This document shows, one piece after another, positions 26,246 to 35,117 of a stretch of DNA of 64,000 bases; position 1 is the first letter of the stretch; each line of letters starts with the position of its first letter. The notes beneath the pieces are model-generated. The model was not told the DNA's origin. It made no database searches and worked only from the letters and a program-made list of their open reading frames with translations. The translations under genes and the position numbers were made by a program. This DNA comes from Pseudomonas sp. TTU2014-080ASC (lineage in GTDB: Bacteria; Pseudomonadota; Gammaproteobacteria; Pseudomonadales; Pseudomonadaceae): NCBI RefSeq assembly GCF_001446935.1, contig NZ_LKKK01000001.1, positions 186,001-250,000 on the forward strand. Direction: 5' to 3'.

Positions 26246-27129
26246 ATGAGAACTCTCTACAGCTTTAGGTCACGAGTCTTCACTAACCCTAAGAAATCCA
26301 GCATGCGTATGCTTCTTACTATTATTAAAAGGCTTATAGCATGCAGCATGGTTGCACTGTCTATATGGGTGAATACCGCATCGGCATCGACTGTTACTTA
26401 TTGGGCTGCATATTGGTACACGCAACCGTCAGGTATACCCCCAACGCGACATAGCGACTATATTTCGGCATGTACAGCAGTTACCGCCCCCCCCAAGAAG
26501 CATGGCATTGGACATTGTTAACCGTCGAAGTAGCACCTACTTACTACAGTTGTTATCGAGCCTATACATCAATGTACTGTCCAACCTGTGGAAATCAGTA
26601 TGCTGGCTGGGCCACCTTAGTATCTCAGTCGTGCCCATATGGCCACGAAGGGCTCATATGCAACACATCGTGCAATCTCCCCAAGCAGGTAATTAATGGT
26701 CACTGCATAATTCCAGAGCCTTACCTCAAACAAAAAGGCCCATCCGACTCCTGCCCCAGCACACAAGCAGACAACCCCATCAACTTCGCCATTGGTAATA
26801 AATTTCAGCTCGAAACAGACTATCAACCTAGCGGTAATACAACACTGAGCTTTTGCCCCAACAGCAACTCAACCTTCACCTACGATAATCGCGGCTTGCT
26901 AAAAACCAAGCTTGATAAAAAAGGTAATCTCACGACTTACGATTACAACGAACGCGACCTAGAAATTTCTCGCACCGAAGCAGCGGGCACACCTCAAGCT
27001 CGCACCATCACCACAGAATGGCACCCTACCCTGTTTCTTCCTGTAAGCATTACCGAACCAAATCAGATAACAAGTTATACCTACAACACACAAGGGTAGA
27101 AGCTCAGCCAAACAATTACACCACGTTGA
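26246..27129 (+). pseudogene. Decayed 5' part of an Rhs gene (signal peptide and N-terminal segment)
   Basis: The first frame (26246-26521) encodes a signal peptide, IACSMVALSIWVNTASA, then runs to a stop. The following segment continues in the next frame from a tract of eight C at 26487-26494; one more C would join them. The second frame carries cysteine-rich sequence and NPINFAIGNKFQLETDY, the usual entry into the Rhs shell, then an abrupt jump to YDNRGLLKTKLDKKGNLTTYDY, as if a large part were deleted. It ends at TAG 27097-27099 inside a normal Rhs repeat (TQG-stop-KLSQTIT) and again at TGA 27127-27129. The downstream Rhs frame is in the same phase. Confidence 0.7.
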
Positions 27130-27150
27130 TTGCAGAGGGAACTGAATCAA

Positions 27151-29901
27151 ATGAATATACTGCGCCTTATAAGTCTGCTCAGCTTGATCATAACTGCCTC
27201 AACAGGCTCTGCGCTCTCTCACGCCGCTGATCGCAGCTGGAGTTACACCTACAACAGCCTTGGCTTGATCGAAACAGCTAACGGCCCACGTACCGATGTA
27301 AGTGACGTCACCACCTATGCCTATGATGCTCAGGGCCGACTCACTCAAGTTACCAATGCGCTCGGGCATACAACCCAGCTATCCAACTTTGATGCACTGG
27401 GTAACCCGCAGACAGTTGTCGACGCGAACAGCGTCACTACAACCCTGACCTACAGCCCGCAAGGATGGCTGACATCCAGCACAACTGCTGGTAGCACCAC
27501 CAGCTTTGAGCACGATGCCATTGGCCAGATCACCAAGGTTATCCGTGGTGACGGCAGTTGGCTGCAATACACCTGGAGCGCTGCACGCCGCTTAACCAAA
27601 ATCACCAATAACCTAGGCGAGTCGGTCGAGTACGACTACGACGCCATGGGCAATCGCACTGCCCAGCGCTTGAAAGACGCCAGCAGCACACTGACTCAGC
27701 AGCAAAGTTGGGTGTATGACGAGCTTGGGCGGTTGTTGCGTTCAATTGGTGCGGCCAGCCAGACGACCCAATTCGGTTACGACCTCAACGACAACCCCAC
27801 CCTCAGCACCACGCCCAAATCACAGAGCACAACCAGCAGCTACGACGCCCTTGATCGGCTGGTATCCAGCACTGATCCGCTGAATGGCGTGAGCGCCTTG
27901 TCTTATGACGCTCAGGACAACCTCACGCAGGTGACTGATCCTCGCGGTGTCGTCACCCAGTATGAGTACGATGGCCTGGGCAACCTGACCAAACAGATCA
28001 GCCCCGACAGCGGCACCACCCTCTACAGTCACGATGCAGCCGGTAACGTTATCAGCAAGACCGATGCGCGTGGTGTGGTAACAACCTACACCTACGATGC
28101 GCTGAATCGCCTGACTCACAAGCAGTACCCGGCTACACCTGCACTTAATGTGCAATACAGCTACGACATGACCAGCAATGGCAATTACGGCATTGGCAGG
28201 CTCACCGCTCAACAGGATGCCAGCGGCCTGATTGGCTATCAGTACGATGCACGGGGCAATCTGATAGAGCAGATTCGTTCAGTGCAGGTGGCAGGTAATA
28301 GCACCTACGACAGCCTCACCTACGCCTACGATGCAGCCAATCAGCTGACCGGCATCACCTATCCTGCCGGCTTTGCGGTGCAGTTCCCGCGTAATGCAGG
28401 CGGGCAGGTAACAGCCGTCAATATTGTGATCGGCCAGCAGCCACCGGCCTCATTTGCCAGCGGTTTGAGCTATGCGCCATTCGGTCCACTTAAGAGCCTG
28501 AGCTGGGCCAATGGCCTGACCCTGACCCGCACCTACGATCAGGATTACCGGCTTACACAACAAAATGTCGGCACGACATGGCAAGCCAGTTACAGCTATG
28601 ACGCCAACAGCAATATCCAGACCCTGCAAAGCGGCATGTTCGGCGACCTAGCCTATGACTATGACGCACTCGACCGCCTGACTAAGGAAGAACACAGCAG
28701 CGGGCGCCAGGAATACGCTTATGACGCAGTCGGCAACCGCACAGGTAAAACCGTCACTGAGCTAGATAGCAATGGTCAGCCGCTAAGCAGCACGGCCACC
28801 GCGTTGAGCTACGCCACAAACAGCAACCGCCTGACCGCAATCGACAGCCAGCCAGTCACCAGCGATGCCGCAGGAAACCTGACTCAAGACCGCGCCACCC
28901 GCCAACTGGAGTACGACGCGCAAGGGCGTTTAAGCAAAGTCAGGATTTCCGGCAATGTGGTCGCCGAATACAGCTACAACGCCCTCGGCCAACGTACCCA
29001 CAAGATCACCAGCAGTGGAATTACCACATTTCTTTACGGCCCAGATGGCCAACTGCTAGGCGAAACCCACTACACCAACACCGGCACAAAACTCAGCAGC
29101 CAGTACTACCTGTGGCTCGACAGCATGCCTATTGGCGGTCTGAGCATTAACTACGATGCATTGGGCGCTGTGACCTCAACCACCGCCTTCTACCTGCACG
29201 CTGACCACCTCAACACACCACGGCTGGCTACTAACCATGCAGGCCAAGAAGTCTGGCGCTGGAAATCCAATGCGTTTGGTGAAGGCAGTGCAGTCGAGGC
29301 ACCCGGCAGCGGCTTGAGCGCAATTAATCTGCGCTTCCCAGGACAGTACTACGACAGTGAAAGCGGGCTGTATTACAACTACTTCCGCGATTACGACCCG
29401 CAGACTGGGCGCTATGTCGAGAGCGATCCGATGGGGCTCAAGGCGGGGCTGAATACTTATGGATATGTGTTGGGGAACCCGCATAGATACACGGATCCAA
29501 GAGGATTAAGCGTACTTACTGCACCTGGCGCAGAGGCAGGGGCAGCAGCCGGAACAGCGATATGCCCTGGCGTAGGGACCTTAGTAGGTGGTGTCATTGG
29601 TGCAGGTATCGGAGCCGGATTGAGTTGGTACCTAGGCGACAAGCTATTTAATGAGTCGTCGGACCAACCAGACAACCCACCATCTGTGCCTAAGGATCCA
29701 ACTCAGCCACCTGGTGAGGGTTGGGAATGGCGCGGTAAGGGTACTCCAGGTTCTAGAGAGGGGGCTTGGTATAACCCTAGCTCTGGCGAATCACTCCATG
29801 ACGATAGGACCCACCCTCCAGGAAAGGATCCTCACGTCACATATACGGATCCAACTGGCAAACGTTGGGATAATTACGGCAATGGCTGGACGCCACAGTA
29901 A
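27151..29901 (+). CDS. Rhs-repeat protein with C-terminal toxin tip 1
   Basis: From the ATG at 27151 this 916-residue product has a possible signal peptide (SLLSLIITASTGSALSHA), then about 30 YD/Rhs repeats (YDAQGRLTQVTNALG type) to residue 690. The conserved core follows with YYNYFRDYDPQTGRYVE and SDPMGLKAGLNTYGY, marking the end of the shell. After it come a glycine-rich hydrophobic stretch and a 60-residue C-terminus beginning PGEGWEWRGKG and containing NPSSGESLHDDRTHPP and TDPTGKRWDNYG. This resembles the polymorphic toxin type 37 domain, an assignment I hold only tentatively. Rhs proteins are toxin-delivery shells; no VgrG, T6SS or TcB-type partner is present. The N-terminal shell is incomplete, so export and function are uncertain. 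Confidence 0.78.
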   Translation: MNILRLISLLSLIITASTGSALSHAADRSWSYTYNSLGLIETANGPRTDVSDVTTYAYDAQGRLTQVTNALGHTTQLSNFDALGNPQTVVDANSVTTTLTYSPQGWLTSSTTAGSTTSFEHDAIGQITKVIRGDGSWLQYTWSAARRLTKITNNLGESVEYDYDAMGNRTAQRLKDASSTLTQQQSWVYDELGRLLRSIGAASQTTQFGYDLNDNPTLSTTPKSQSTTSSYDALDRLVSSTDPLNGVSALSYDAQDNLTQVTDPRGVVTQYEYDGLGNLTKQISPDSGTTLYSHDAAGNVISKTDARGVVTTYTYDALNRLTHKQYPATPALNVQYSYDMTSNGNYGIGRLTAQQDASGLIGYQYDARGNLIEQIRSVQVAGNSTYDSLTYAYDAANQLTGITYPAGFAVQFPRNAGGQVTAVNIVIGQQPPASFASGLSYAPFGPLKSLSWANGLTLTRTYDQDYRLTQQNVGTTWQASYSYDANSNIQTLQSGMFGDLAYDYDALDRLTKEEHSSGRQEYAYDAVGNRTGKTVTELDSNGQPLSSTATALSYATNSNRLTAIDSQPVTSDAAGNLTQDRATRQLEYDAQGRLSKVRISGNVVAEYSYNALGQRTHKITSSGITTFLYGPDGQLLGETHYTNTGTKLSSQYYLWLDSMPIGGLSINYDALGAVTSTTAFYLHADHLNTPRLATNHAGQEVWRWKSNAFGEGSAVEAPGSGLSAINLRFPGQYYDSESGLYYNYFRDYDPQTGRYVESDPMGLKAGLNTYGYVLGNPHRYTDPRGLSVLTAPGAEAGAAAGTAICPGVGTLVGGVIGAGIGAGLSWYLGDKLFNESSDQPDNPPSVPKDPTQPPGEGWEWRGKGTPGSREGAWYNPSSGESLHDDRTHPPGKDPHVTYTDPTGKRWDNYGNGWTPQ

Positions 29902-29912
29902 GGTTGATGACG

Positions 29913-30497
29913 ATGAATAGAATTCTTGTATCTGAGACGTCTGCCGCGTGGACAGACCATATTTTAGAACGGATCTCTGCGGCTGAGGGAATTGGGCTTC
30001 TAGCTTCCAGTGACAAGCTCAAATTAGATCAGGCAATTATAATTTTCCCTGATAATGCCGACTTCTCTTTGATTGCGAAATCAAATCCAGGCGACTCAAT
30101 AAATGAACTGCTGGATATTCGACAGGATGTATCTGGAAAGTGGGTTGAGCGAGTTGAATGCCTAGAGGACGCTGCGCGGCTCATTCAAGACTTATGCGCT
30201 GAAAAAAAGCAAGCATTCATGTTATGTGAGGCAGGATACTCAAAGGTAGGAGATAAATTTTTAGAAAATCATGACTATACACTTTTAGCTGGCAACCCAA
30301 TATTTCTAGCAGACATCCGTAAGGCCACGCCAATTGAGATTGCAAAAACCCTCAGAGCTGGCCGTTCCACGAGAATACTTGGAGTTATAAAAAGTGAGGT
30401 CTCAAACAGAGAAAATCTTAAGGGGCGCAAGGAGTTTTTCTTGTGTGATGCCTTGGACGGAGACTCAATAATTATTTGCCCTCTCGCAGAGGCATAA
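29913..30497 (+). CDS. Candidate immunity protein for toxin tip 1
   Basis: It begins 11 bases after the Rhs stop; AAGG lies nine bases before the ATG at 29913 (29907 is an alternative). The 194-residue soluble protein has no family I recognise. It has no signal peptide or membrane segment and is rich in acidic residues, as many immunity proteins are. Position directly after a variable Rhs tip is the reason for the call; the gene is also AT-richer than the chromosome, like other cassette genes. Confidence 0.6.
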   Translation: MNRILVSETSAAWTDHILERISAAEGIGLLASSDKLKLDQAIIIFPDNADFSLIAKSNPGDSINELLDIRQDVSGKWVERVECLEDAARLIQDLCAEKKQAFMLCEAGYSKVGDKFLENHDYTLLAGNPIFLADIRKATPIEIAKTLRAGRSTRILGVIKSEVSNRENLKGRKEFFLCDALDGDSIIICPLAEA

Positions 30498-30639
30498 GCC
30501 CACCAAGTAAGTATGGCACTCCACCTACCTCTAGAAACTGCAGATCCCACGTGGGGTGCCAACAAAATCCTTGTAAGAAATTCAATATTCTTTTATCGCT
30601 TCCACTTTGGCAGCCCGTTAGTTCTACTTTATCGCCCCC

Positions 30640-30975
30640 AGCAGGCCGTTCAGACTTTTTCGGTTCAAGGTGTCACGTTAGGCCAGCTGGGTGTTCACGT
30701 CGGTACAGCGCTACATATCCCCCAAACCTACCTCGCCCTTCCTTCAACACCATATGCAGCGCCTCTTCCGCCAGCTGATCCAGCAGCATCGGGCCTTCGG
30801 GGCGGAACCAGGTGGTGGCCCAGCTCAGTGCGCCCATCAGCAGGCGGCGCAGGATAAAAGGATCGGCTTTGACAAAGCCGGCTTCTTTGGCTTCGGTGAG
30901 GACTTGCAGCCAGAGTTGTTCGTACTGGTCGCGCAATTCGAGGATAAAGGCCTGACCTTCCTCTGAAAGCGAGAA
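30640..30975 (-). pseudogene. Displaced copy of the 3' end of atuR and its downstream flank
   Basis: On the minus strand this encodes the last 80 or so residues of a TetR regulator (LSEEGQAFILELRDQYEQ to LHMVLKEG). It is nearly identical to the end of the intact gene at 32311-32934, and the similarity continues into the non-coding flank (30640 corresponds to about 32218). The fragment has no start, DNA-binding domain or stop of its own. It is the trace of a tandem duplication that carried the Rhs tip neighbourhood. Confidence 0.88.
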
Positions 30976-30992
30976 CCACGCGTGCGAGTAAG

Positions 30993-31886
30993 TTGCATGG
31001 TGCTTTATCCCCCACTTTCTTTTCTGATACCCACTACACCAACACCGGCACAAAACTCAGCAGCCAGTACTACCTGTGGCTCGACAGCCTGCCTATCGGC
31101 GGCCTGAGCATTAACTACGATGCATTGGGCGCTGTGACCGCAACCACCGCCTTCTACCTGCACGCCGACCACCTCAACACACCACGGCTGGCTACTAACC
31201 ATGCAGGCCAAGAAGTCTGGCGCTGGAAGTCCAATGCGTTTGGTGAAGGAATTGCAATTGAAACCTCTGGCAGCGGCCTGAGCGCAATTAATCTGCGCTT
31301 CCCAGGGCAGTACTACGACAGTGAAAGCGGGCTATACTACAACTACTTCAGGGATTACGACCCGCAGACGGGGCGCTATGTCGAGAGCGACCCGATTGGG
31401 CTCAAGGGCGGCTTGAATACCTATGGGTACGCCTACCAGAATCCGATCAATAACTTCGACCCTGATGGGAGGCTAGTCTGGTTCTTGGGGCTTGGAGCCC
31501 TGGGAGGGGCCGGAACAAGTGCTACCGCCGGCGCAGGTTTTTGGACGATGGGTGGGCTGTTGGGAGGGGCGGTGCTTACCGCATCTATTTCCGGCTCTAC
31601 CCCACAAACTAGTACCGAGACAGAAACCAAGAATTGCCCCAAAACCTGCCCGCCATGCAGAACTGTTAGCGGAAGAATTATTCCCGTTGGCACCTTGGGA
31701 TATAGACCGCTTGACGTTATTCCAGACGACCAAATGCAGCATGGCGTTTACGGCTCCCATCACAACATGTTCATTGCGCACCAGAACCCAAATAACTGCC
31801 AATGCTTCTGGCAGAAGCAGAGTTACGTTCTAAAGCCAGAGCAGCTCCCAGCAACTGCAGTGCCAATGGAGCACTTCGCCAACTGA
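30993..31886 (+). CDS. Orphan Rhs C-terminal tip 2 (core fragment plus toxin)
   Basis: The open frame starts in the junction sequence at 30993 and enters Rhs core sequence at 31029, giving about 285 residues of usable Rhs. Residues up to SDPIGLKGGLNTYGY are nearly identical to the core of the upstream gene; then the sequence diverges into a hydrophobic glycine-rich linker and a C-terminus with CPKTCPPC, RTVSGRIIPVGTLGYRPLD and HQNPNNCQCFWQK. That cysteine motif recurs in Rhs tips, but I cannot name its activity. With no shell and no signal it should be silent unless recombined onto the upstream core. It is followed nine bases later by its own candidate immunity gene. Confidence 0.8.
   Translation: MHGALSPTFFSDTHYTNTGTKLSSQYYLWLDSLPIGGLSINYDALGAVTATTAFYLHADHLNTPRLATNHAGQEVWRWKSNAFGEGIAIETSGSGLSAINLRFPGQYYDSESGLYYNYFRDYDPQTGRYVESDPIGLKGGLNTYGYAYQNPINNFDPDGRLVWFLGLGALGGAGTSATAGAGFWTMGGLLGGAVLTASISGSTPQTSTETETKNCPKTCPPCRTVSGRIIPVGTLGYRPLDVIPDDQMQHGVYGSHHNMFIAHQNPNNCQCFWQKQSYVLKPEQLPATAVPMEHFAN
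31029..31429 (+). repeat. Direct repeat of the Rhs core 3' end (copy of 29065-29465)
   Basis: The two stretches of about 400 bases lie 1,964 bases apart and differ at only a small number of positions (for example the codons around GEGSAVEA against GEGIAIET). They start at the shared ACCCACTACACC and end just after the GLNTYGY codons. Recombination between them would delete tip 1 and its immunity gene and put tip 2 on the core. Confidence 0.9.
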
Positions 31887-31894
31887 GGCCCATT

Positions 31895-32125
31895 ATGAAA
31901 TATGTAACTGGAGAGGAAATTAAGGTCGGCGATCAAGTCAGAGTTGATGCTGGGGACTTAGGCGTAGTGGTAGGAATTATTGAAACCAACTCCTATTCCC
32001 ATGGCTACTCCGCAGATGATTGGGCATACCTAAAAACCGGCTTGCTTATACTTACGAAAGACTCTGGGCTACTTCACTACCCTGAGCTAGACGAAGAAAT
32101 TGAACTGATTGCCAGAGATATCTAA
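31895..32125 (+). CDS. Candidate immunity protein for toxin tip 2
   Basis: GAGG at 31885-31888 precedes the ATG at 31895, eight bases after the orphan toxin stop. The 76-residue acidic protein (many E and D near ELDEEIELIARD) has an SH3-like look (EEIKVGDQVRVDAGDLGVVVGI). No named family was recognised. Its call rests on position and size. Confidence 0.6.
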   Translation: MKYVTGEEIKVGDQVRVDAGDLGVVVGIIETNSYSHGYSADDWAYLKTGLLILTKDSGLLHYPELDEEIELIARDI

Positions 32126-32310
32126 CTGAGAGATATGCCATGAGAGACAGAGCGCTATTTGCATAGTGCTCTGTCATCGCGTCTCTGGGATCATCATAAA
32201 CCGTATCAACTTTACCAGCAGGCCGTTCAGGCTTTTTCGGTTCAAGGTGTCAGGTAAGGCCGGCACAGCGTTCAAGTTGATGCAGCGCCTACATATCCCC
32301 TAAACCTACC

Positions 32311-32934
32311 TCACCCTTCTTTCAACACCATATGCAGGGCCTCTTCCGCCAACTGATCCAGCGGCATCGGGCCTTCGGGGCGGAACCAGGTGGTGGTCCA
32401 GCTCAGTGCGCCCATTAGCAGGCGGCGCAGGATAAAGGGGTCAGCTTTGACGAAGCCGGCTTCTTTGGCTTCGGTGAGCACTTGCAGCCAAAGTTGTTCG
32501 TACTGGTCGCGCAGTTCAAGGATAAAGGCTTGCCCTTCTTCTGACAGCGAGCGCCATTCATAAACCAGCACGGCCATGGCCTCGCCGGTGCCGCCCATAA
32601 TCGATTGCAGTTCGCAGCGGATCAGCGCCAATACGCGGCCGCGCAGGTCGCTGGCTTCGGCGAGGGCGGCGTGCATCAGGGCGGTGTTGTAGCGGACGGT
32701 TTCTTCCATCACTGAGCGGAGGATTTCGTCCTTGCTTTTAAAGTGGTGGAAGATGCTGCCGGACTGAATCCCTACCGCACTGGCCAAGTCACGCACGGTG
32801 GTGCGTTCGTAACCCTTGCTGCGAAACAGGTGCGCGGCGGTTTGCAGCAGCTTACCGCGGGCACTTTCCGGGTCGGTGATTTGCCCGCCACTGACCAACT
32901 CCTGCAGCACGGCCTGGGCTTTCTGATCGTCCAC
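32311..32934 (-). CDS. atuR: AtuR, TetR-family repressor of terpene utilisation
   Basis: A GTG start at 32934 with GGAGAA upstream gives 207 residues. The TetR helix-turn-helix spans about residues 25-72 (TTVRDLASAVGIQSGSIFHHF), followed by a helical ligand domain. It is divergent from atuA with two operator-like repeats between them, as in P. aeruginosa, where AtuR represses the atu genes. The inducer is probably a terpenoid acid or its CoA ester (inference). The 3' end is duplicated at 30640-30975. Confidence 0.88.
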   Translation of the reverse strand: MDDQKAQAVLQELVSGGQITDPESARGKLLQTAAHLFRSKGYERTTVRDLASAVGIQSGSIFHHFKSKDEILRSVMEETVRYNTALMHAALAEASDLRGRVLALIRCELQSIMGGTGEAMAVLVYEWRSLSEEGQAFILELRDQYEQLWLQVLTEAKEAGFVKADPFILRRLLMGALSWTTTWFRPEGPMPLDQLAEEALHMVLKEG

Positions 32935-33059
32935 TTTGTCTTCTCCAAAATCCTGATGCGCCAGTTAAACCACGCTAAAACCGGCTCAAGTGCCCGAATT
33001 CCGTGCCATAGAACTGACATATACGCAAATTGCAGGGGAATTTATGCGCTACAGACCAA

Positions 33060-33075
33060 CCAAGCAAGCGCTTGG
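33060..33075. promoter_or_regulatory. AtuR operator candidate 1
   Basis: CCAAGCAAGCGCTTGG has an internal palindromic core CAAGCGCTTG. It is the exact reverse complement of the site at 33115-33130, with 39 bases between them, and lies in the atuR-atuA gap. In P. aeruginosa AtuR is reported to bind two inverted repeats in this promoter region. Confidence 0.75.
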
Positions 33076-33114
33076 CACATTTTTAACAAAGAAACACAAA
33101 CAGGGTCTTTTCAA

Positions 33115-33130
33115 CCAAGCGCTTGCTTGG
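33115..33130. promoter_or_regulatory. AtuR operator candidate 2
   Basis: CCAAGCGCTTGCTTGG mirrors operator 1 exactly on the other strand and lies 44 bases before the atuA start, where a bound repressor would block transcription. Confidence 0.75.
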
Positions 33131-33173
33131 TAGCCTTCATTTCACCTTAATCCTGTGCTGCGGGCTTATTCCA

Positions 33174-34961
33174 ATGACAAAAACAGTACGCATCGGCTGC
33201 GCTTCCGCCTTCTGGGGCGACACTTCCACTGCTGCTGCCCAACTGGTGCGCGGTGCCACCATTGATTATCTGGTTTTCGACTATCTGGCCGAGATCACCA
33301 TGTCGATCATGGCTGGCGCGAAAATGAAGAAGCCGGACGAAGGCTATGCCAAGGACTTCGTTGAAGTACTGGCTCCCCTGCTGGGCGAGATCGCCGAGAA
33401 AAAAATCCGCGTGATCAGCAACGCCGGTGGCGTTAACCCGACTGCTTGCGCAGCCGCCATGGCCGCTGCCTGCGAAAAAGCGGGTGTAAGCCTGAAGATC
33501 GCCGTGCTGCACGGTGACAACCTGCAGCCGAAGCTGGGCGAGCTGGCCAAGGCCGGTACTAAAGAGATGTTTAACGGCAACCCGCTGCCGCCATTCTGCG
33601 TATCAATGAACGCTTACCTCGGCGCGCCGGGCATTACTGCTGCGCTGGATCAGGGCGCTGACATCGTCATCACCGGCCGCGTGGTCGACAGCGCTGTGGT
33701 CAGCGGTGCGATGGTGCATGAGTTCGGCTGGAGCTGGAGCGACTTCGATAAGCTGTCCCAAGCCGCACTGGCCGGTCACCTGGTTGAATGTGGCGCACAA
33801 AGCACCGGCGGTAACTTCACCGACTGGCGCGACGTACCGGATTACGAGCACATCGGTTTCCCGATTATTGAAGCCAGCGCAGATGGCAGTTTCACCATCA
33901 GCAAGCCGGAAGGCACTGGCGGTCTGGTCACGCCATTCACCGTGGGCGAGCAGATGCTCTATGAAATCGGCAACCCACGCGCTTACCTGCTGCCCGACGT
34001 GATCTGCGATTTCAGCGAAGTAAAACTCGAACAAGTCGCTGAGAACGTTGTATCGGTTAAAGGCGCTAAAGGCCTGCCGCCGACCGACCAATACAAAGTC
34101 AGCGCCACTCACCCGGACGGTTTCCGCTGCACCGCCAGCTGCCTGCTGGCCGGTATCGACGCCGTGGCCAAGGCCGAGCGCGTGAGCCAGGCGATCATCA
34201 ATAAGACTCAGGAAATGTTTATCGAGCGCGGCTGGGGCCCTTACCGCGACGTAAACATTGAGCTGCTCGGCACCGAGGCCACTTACGGCCCGCAAGGCCA
34301 GCGCAAAGACACCCGCGAAGTGATCGTGAAACTGGCCGTCAGCCACGCCAAGAAGGAAGCACTGGTGCTGTTCTCCCGCGAGATCGCCCAAGCCTCGACC
34401 GGTATGGCTCCGGGCCTGACCGGCATCGTCGGCGGCCGCCCGACGGTTTACCCGATCATCCGCCTGTTCTCCTTCCTCGCTGACAAGAGCGCGTGCAACC
34501 TGGAAGTGGAAATCAACGGCGAGCGCACACCGGTTAGCCTGCCTGAACTCCCTGCCTACAACGCTGAGCTGATCGGCGCTGATGTGGCCGTAGCCCAACC
34601 GCAAGGCCAGGGCGATGTGACCGTGCCGCTGGTGAAACTGGCCGTGGCCCGTTCGGGTGACAAAGGCAACCACAGCAACATCGGTGTGATGGCGCGCAAA
34701 GCCGAATACCTGCCGTGGATTGCTGCAGCGCTGACTGAAAGCGCAGTAGCCAAGTGGATGGGCCACACCCTTGAAGGCGGCAAGAGCAAAGTCAGCCGCT
34801 GGCATCTGCCTGGCACTAACAGCCTGAACTTCCTGCTGGAAAACGCACTGGGCGGCGGCGGCGTTGCCTCCCTGCGCATCGACCCGCAAGGCAAGGCGTT
34901 TGCTCAGCAGTTGCTGGAGTTCCCGGTAGCGGTACCTAAAGAGTTGGCGGCGAGCCTGTAA
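33174..34961 (+). CDS. atuA: AtuA, acyclic terpene utilisation protein
   Basis: The ATG at 33174 gives 595 residues, close to the P. aeruginosa protein; an upstream in-frame start falls in the operator and was rejected. AtuA family proteins show [12 protein letters not shown] at the start and [14 protein letters not shown] in the middle, and carry a C-terminal extension (from about residue 480) resembling the separate AtuA-like ferredoxin-fold module ([17 protein letters not shown]). The gene is needed for citronellol growth in P. aeruginosa but its reaction is not established. It is the first gene of the atu operon. Confidence 0.92.
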   Translation: MTKTVRIGCASAFWGDTSTAAAQLVRGATIDYLVFDYLAEITMSIMAGAKMKKPDEGYAKDFVEVLAPLLGEIAEKKIRVISNAGGVNPTACAAAMAAACEKAGVSLKIAVLHGDNLQPKLGELAKAGTKEMFNGNPLPPFCVSMNAYLGAPGITAALDQGADIVITGRVVDSAVVSGAMVHEFGWSWSDFDKLSQAALAGHLVECGAQSTGGNFTDWRDVPDYEHIGFPIIEASADGSFTISKPEGTGGLVTPFTVGEQMLYEIGNPRAYLLPDVICDFSEVKLEQVAENVVSVKGAKGLPPTDQYKVSATHPDGFRCTASCLLAGIDAVAKAERVSQAIINKTQEMFIERGWGPYRDVNIELLGTEATYGPQGQRKDTREVIVKLAVSHAKKEALVLFSREIAQASTGMAPGLTGIVGGRPTVYPIIRLFSFLADKSACNLEVEINGERTPVSLPELPAYNAELIGADVAVAQPQGQGDVTVPLVKLAVARSGDKGNHSNIGVMARKAEYLPWIAAALTESAVAKWMGHTLEGGKSKVSRWHLPGTNSLNFLLENALGGGGVASLRIDPQGKAFAQQLLEFPVAVPKELAASL

Positions 34962-34980
34962 GGCTGGTGTTGCCCTTATT

Positions 34981-35058
34981 GGTGGATCGATAAAACGCGA
35001 TCCACCCTACGGGACTGACGAACACTGTGTAGGGTGGATGACGCTTTATTCATCCACC
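34981..35058. repeat. Pair of GGTGGAT hairpins between atuA and atuB
   Basis: GGTGGATCG/CGATCCACC (34981-35006, followed by CTACG) and TGTAGGGTGGAT/ATCCACC (35028-35058) form two hairpins head to head. They share the TGTAGGGTGGAT core with the repeats at 38822-39007 and 16830-16951. They could also act as a transcript-stability element inside the operon. Confidence 0.65.
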
Positions 35059-35117
35059 AGCTTTTGGCGGAAGACACCTGACATGGCTTCTGCCTTATGA
35101 ATAGGACAAAAACAACA

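Noticed and set aside
30513..30639. Short open frame between immunity gene 1 and the atuR fragment
   Set aside because: It continues into the duplicated flank in a frame antisense to atuR; there is no ribosome binding site and nothing recognisable.
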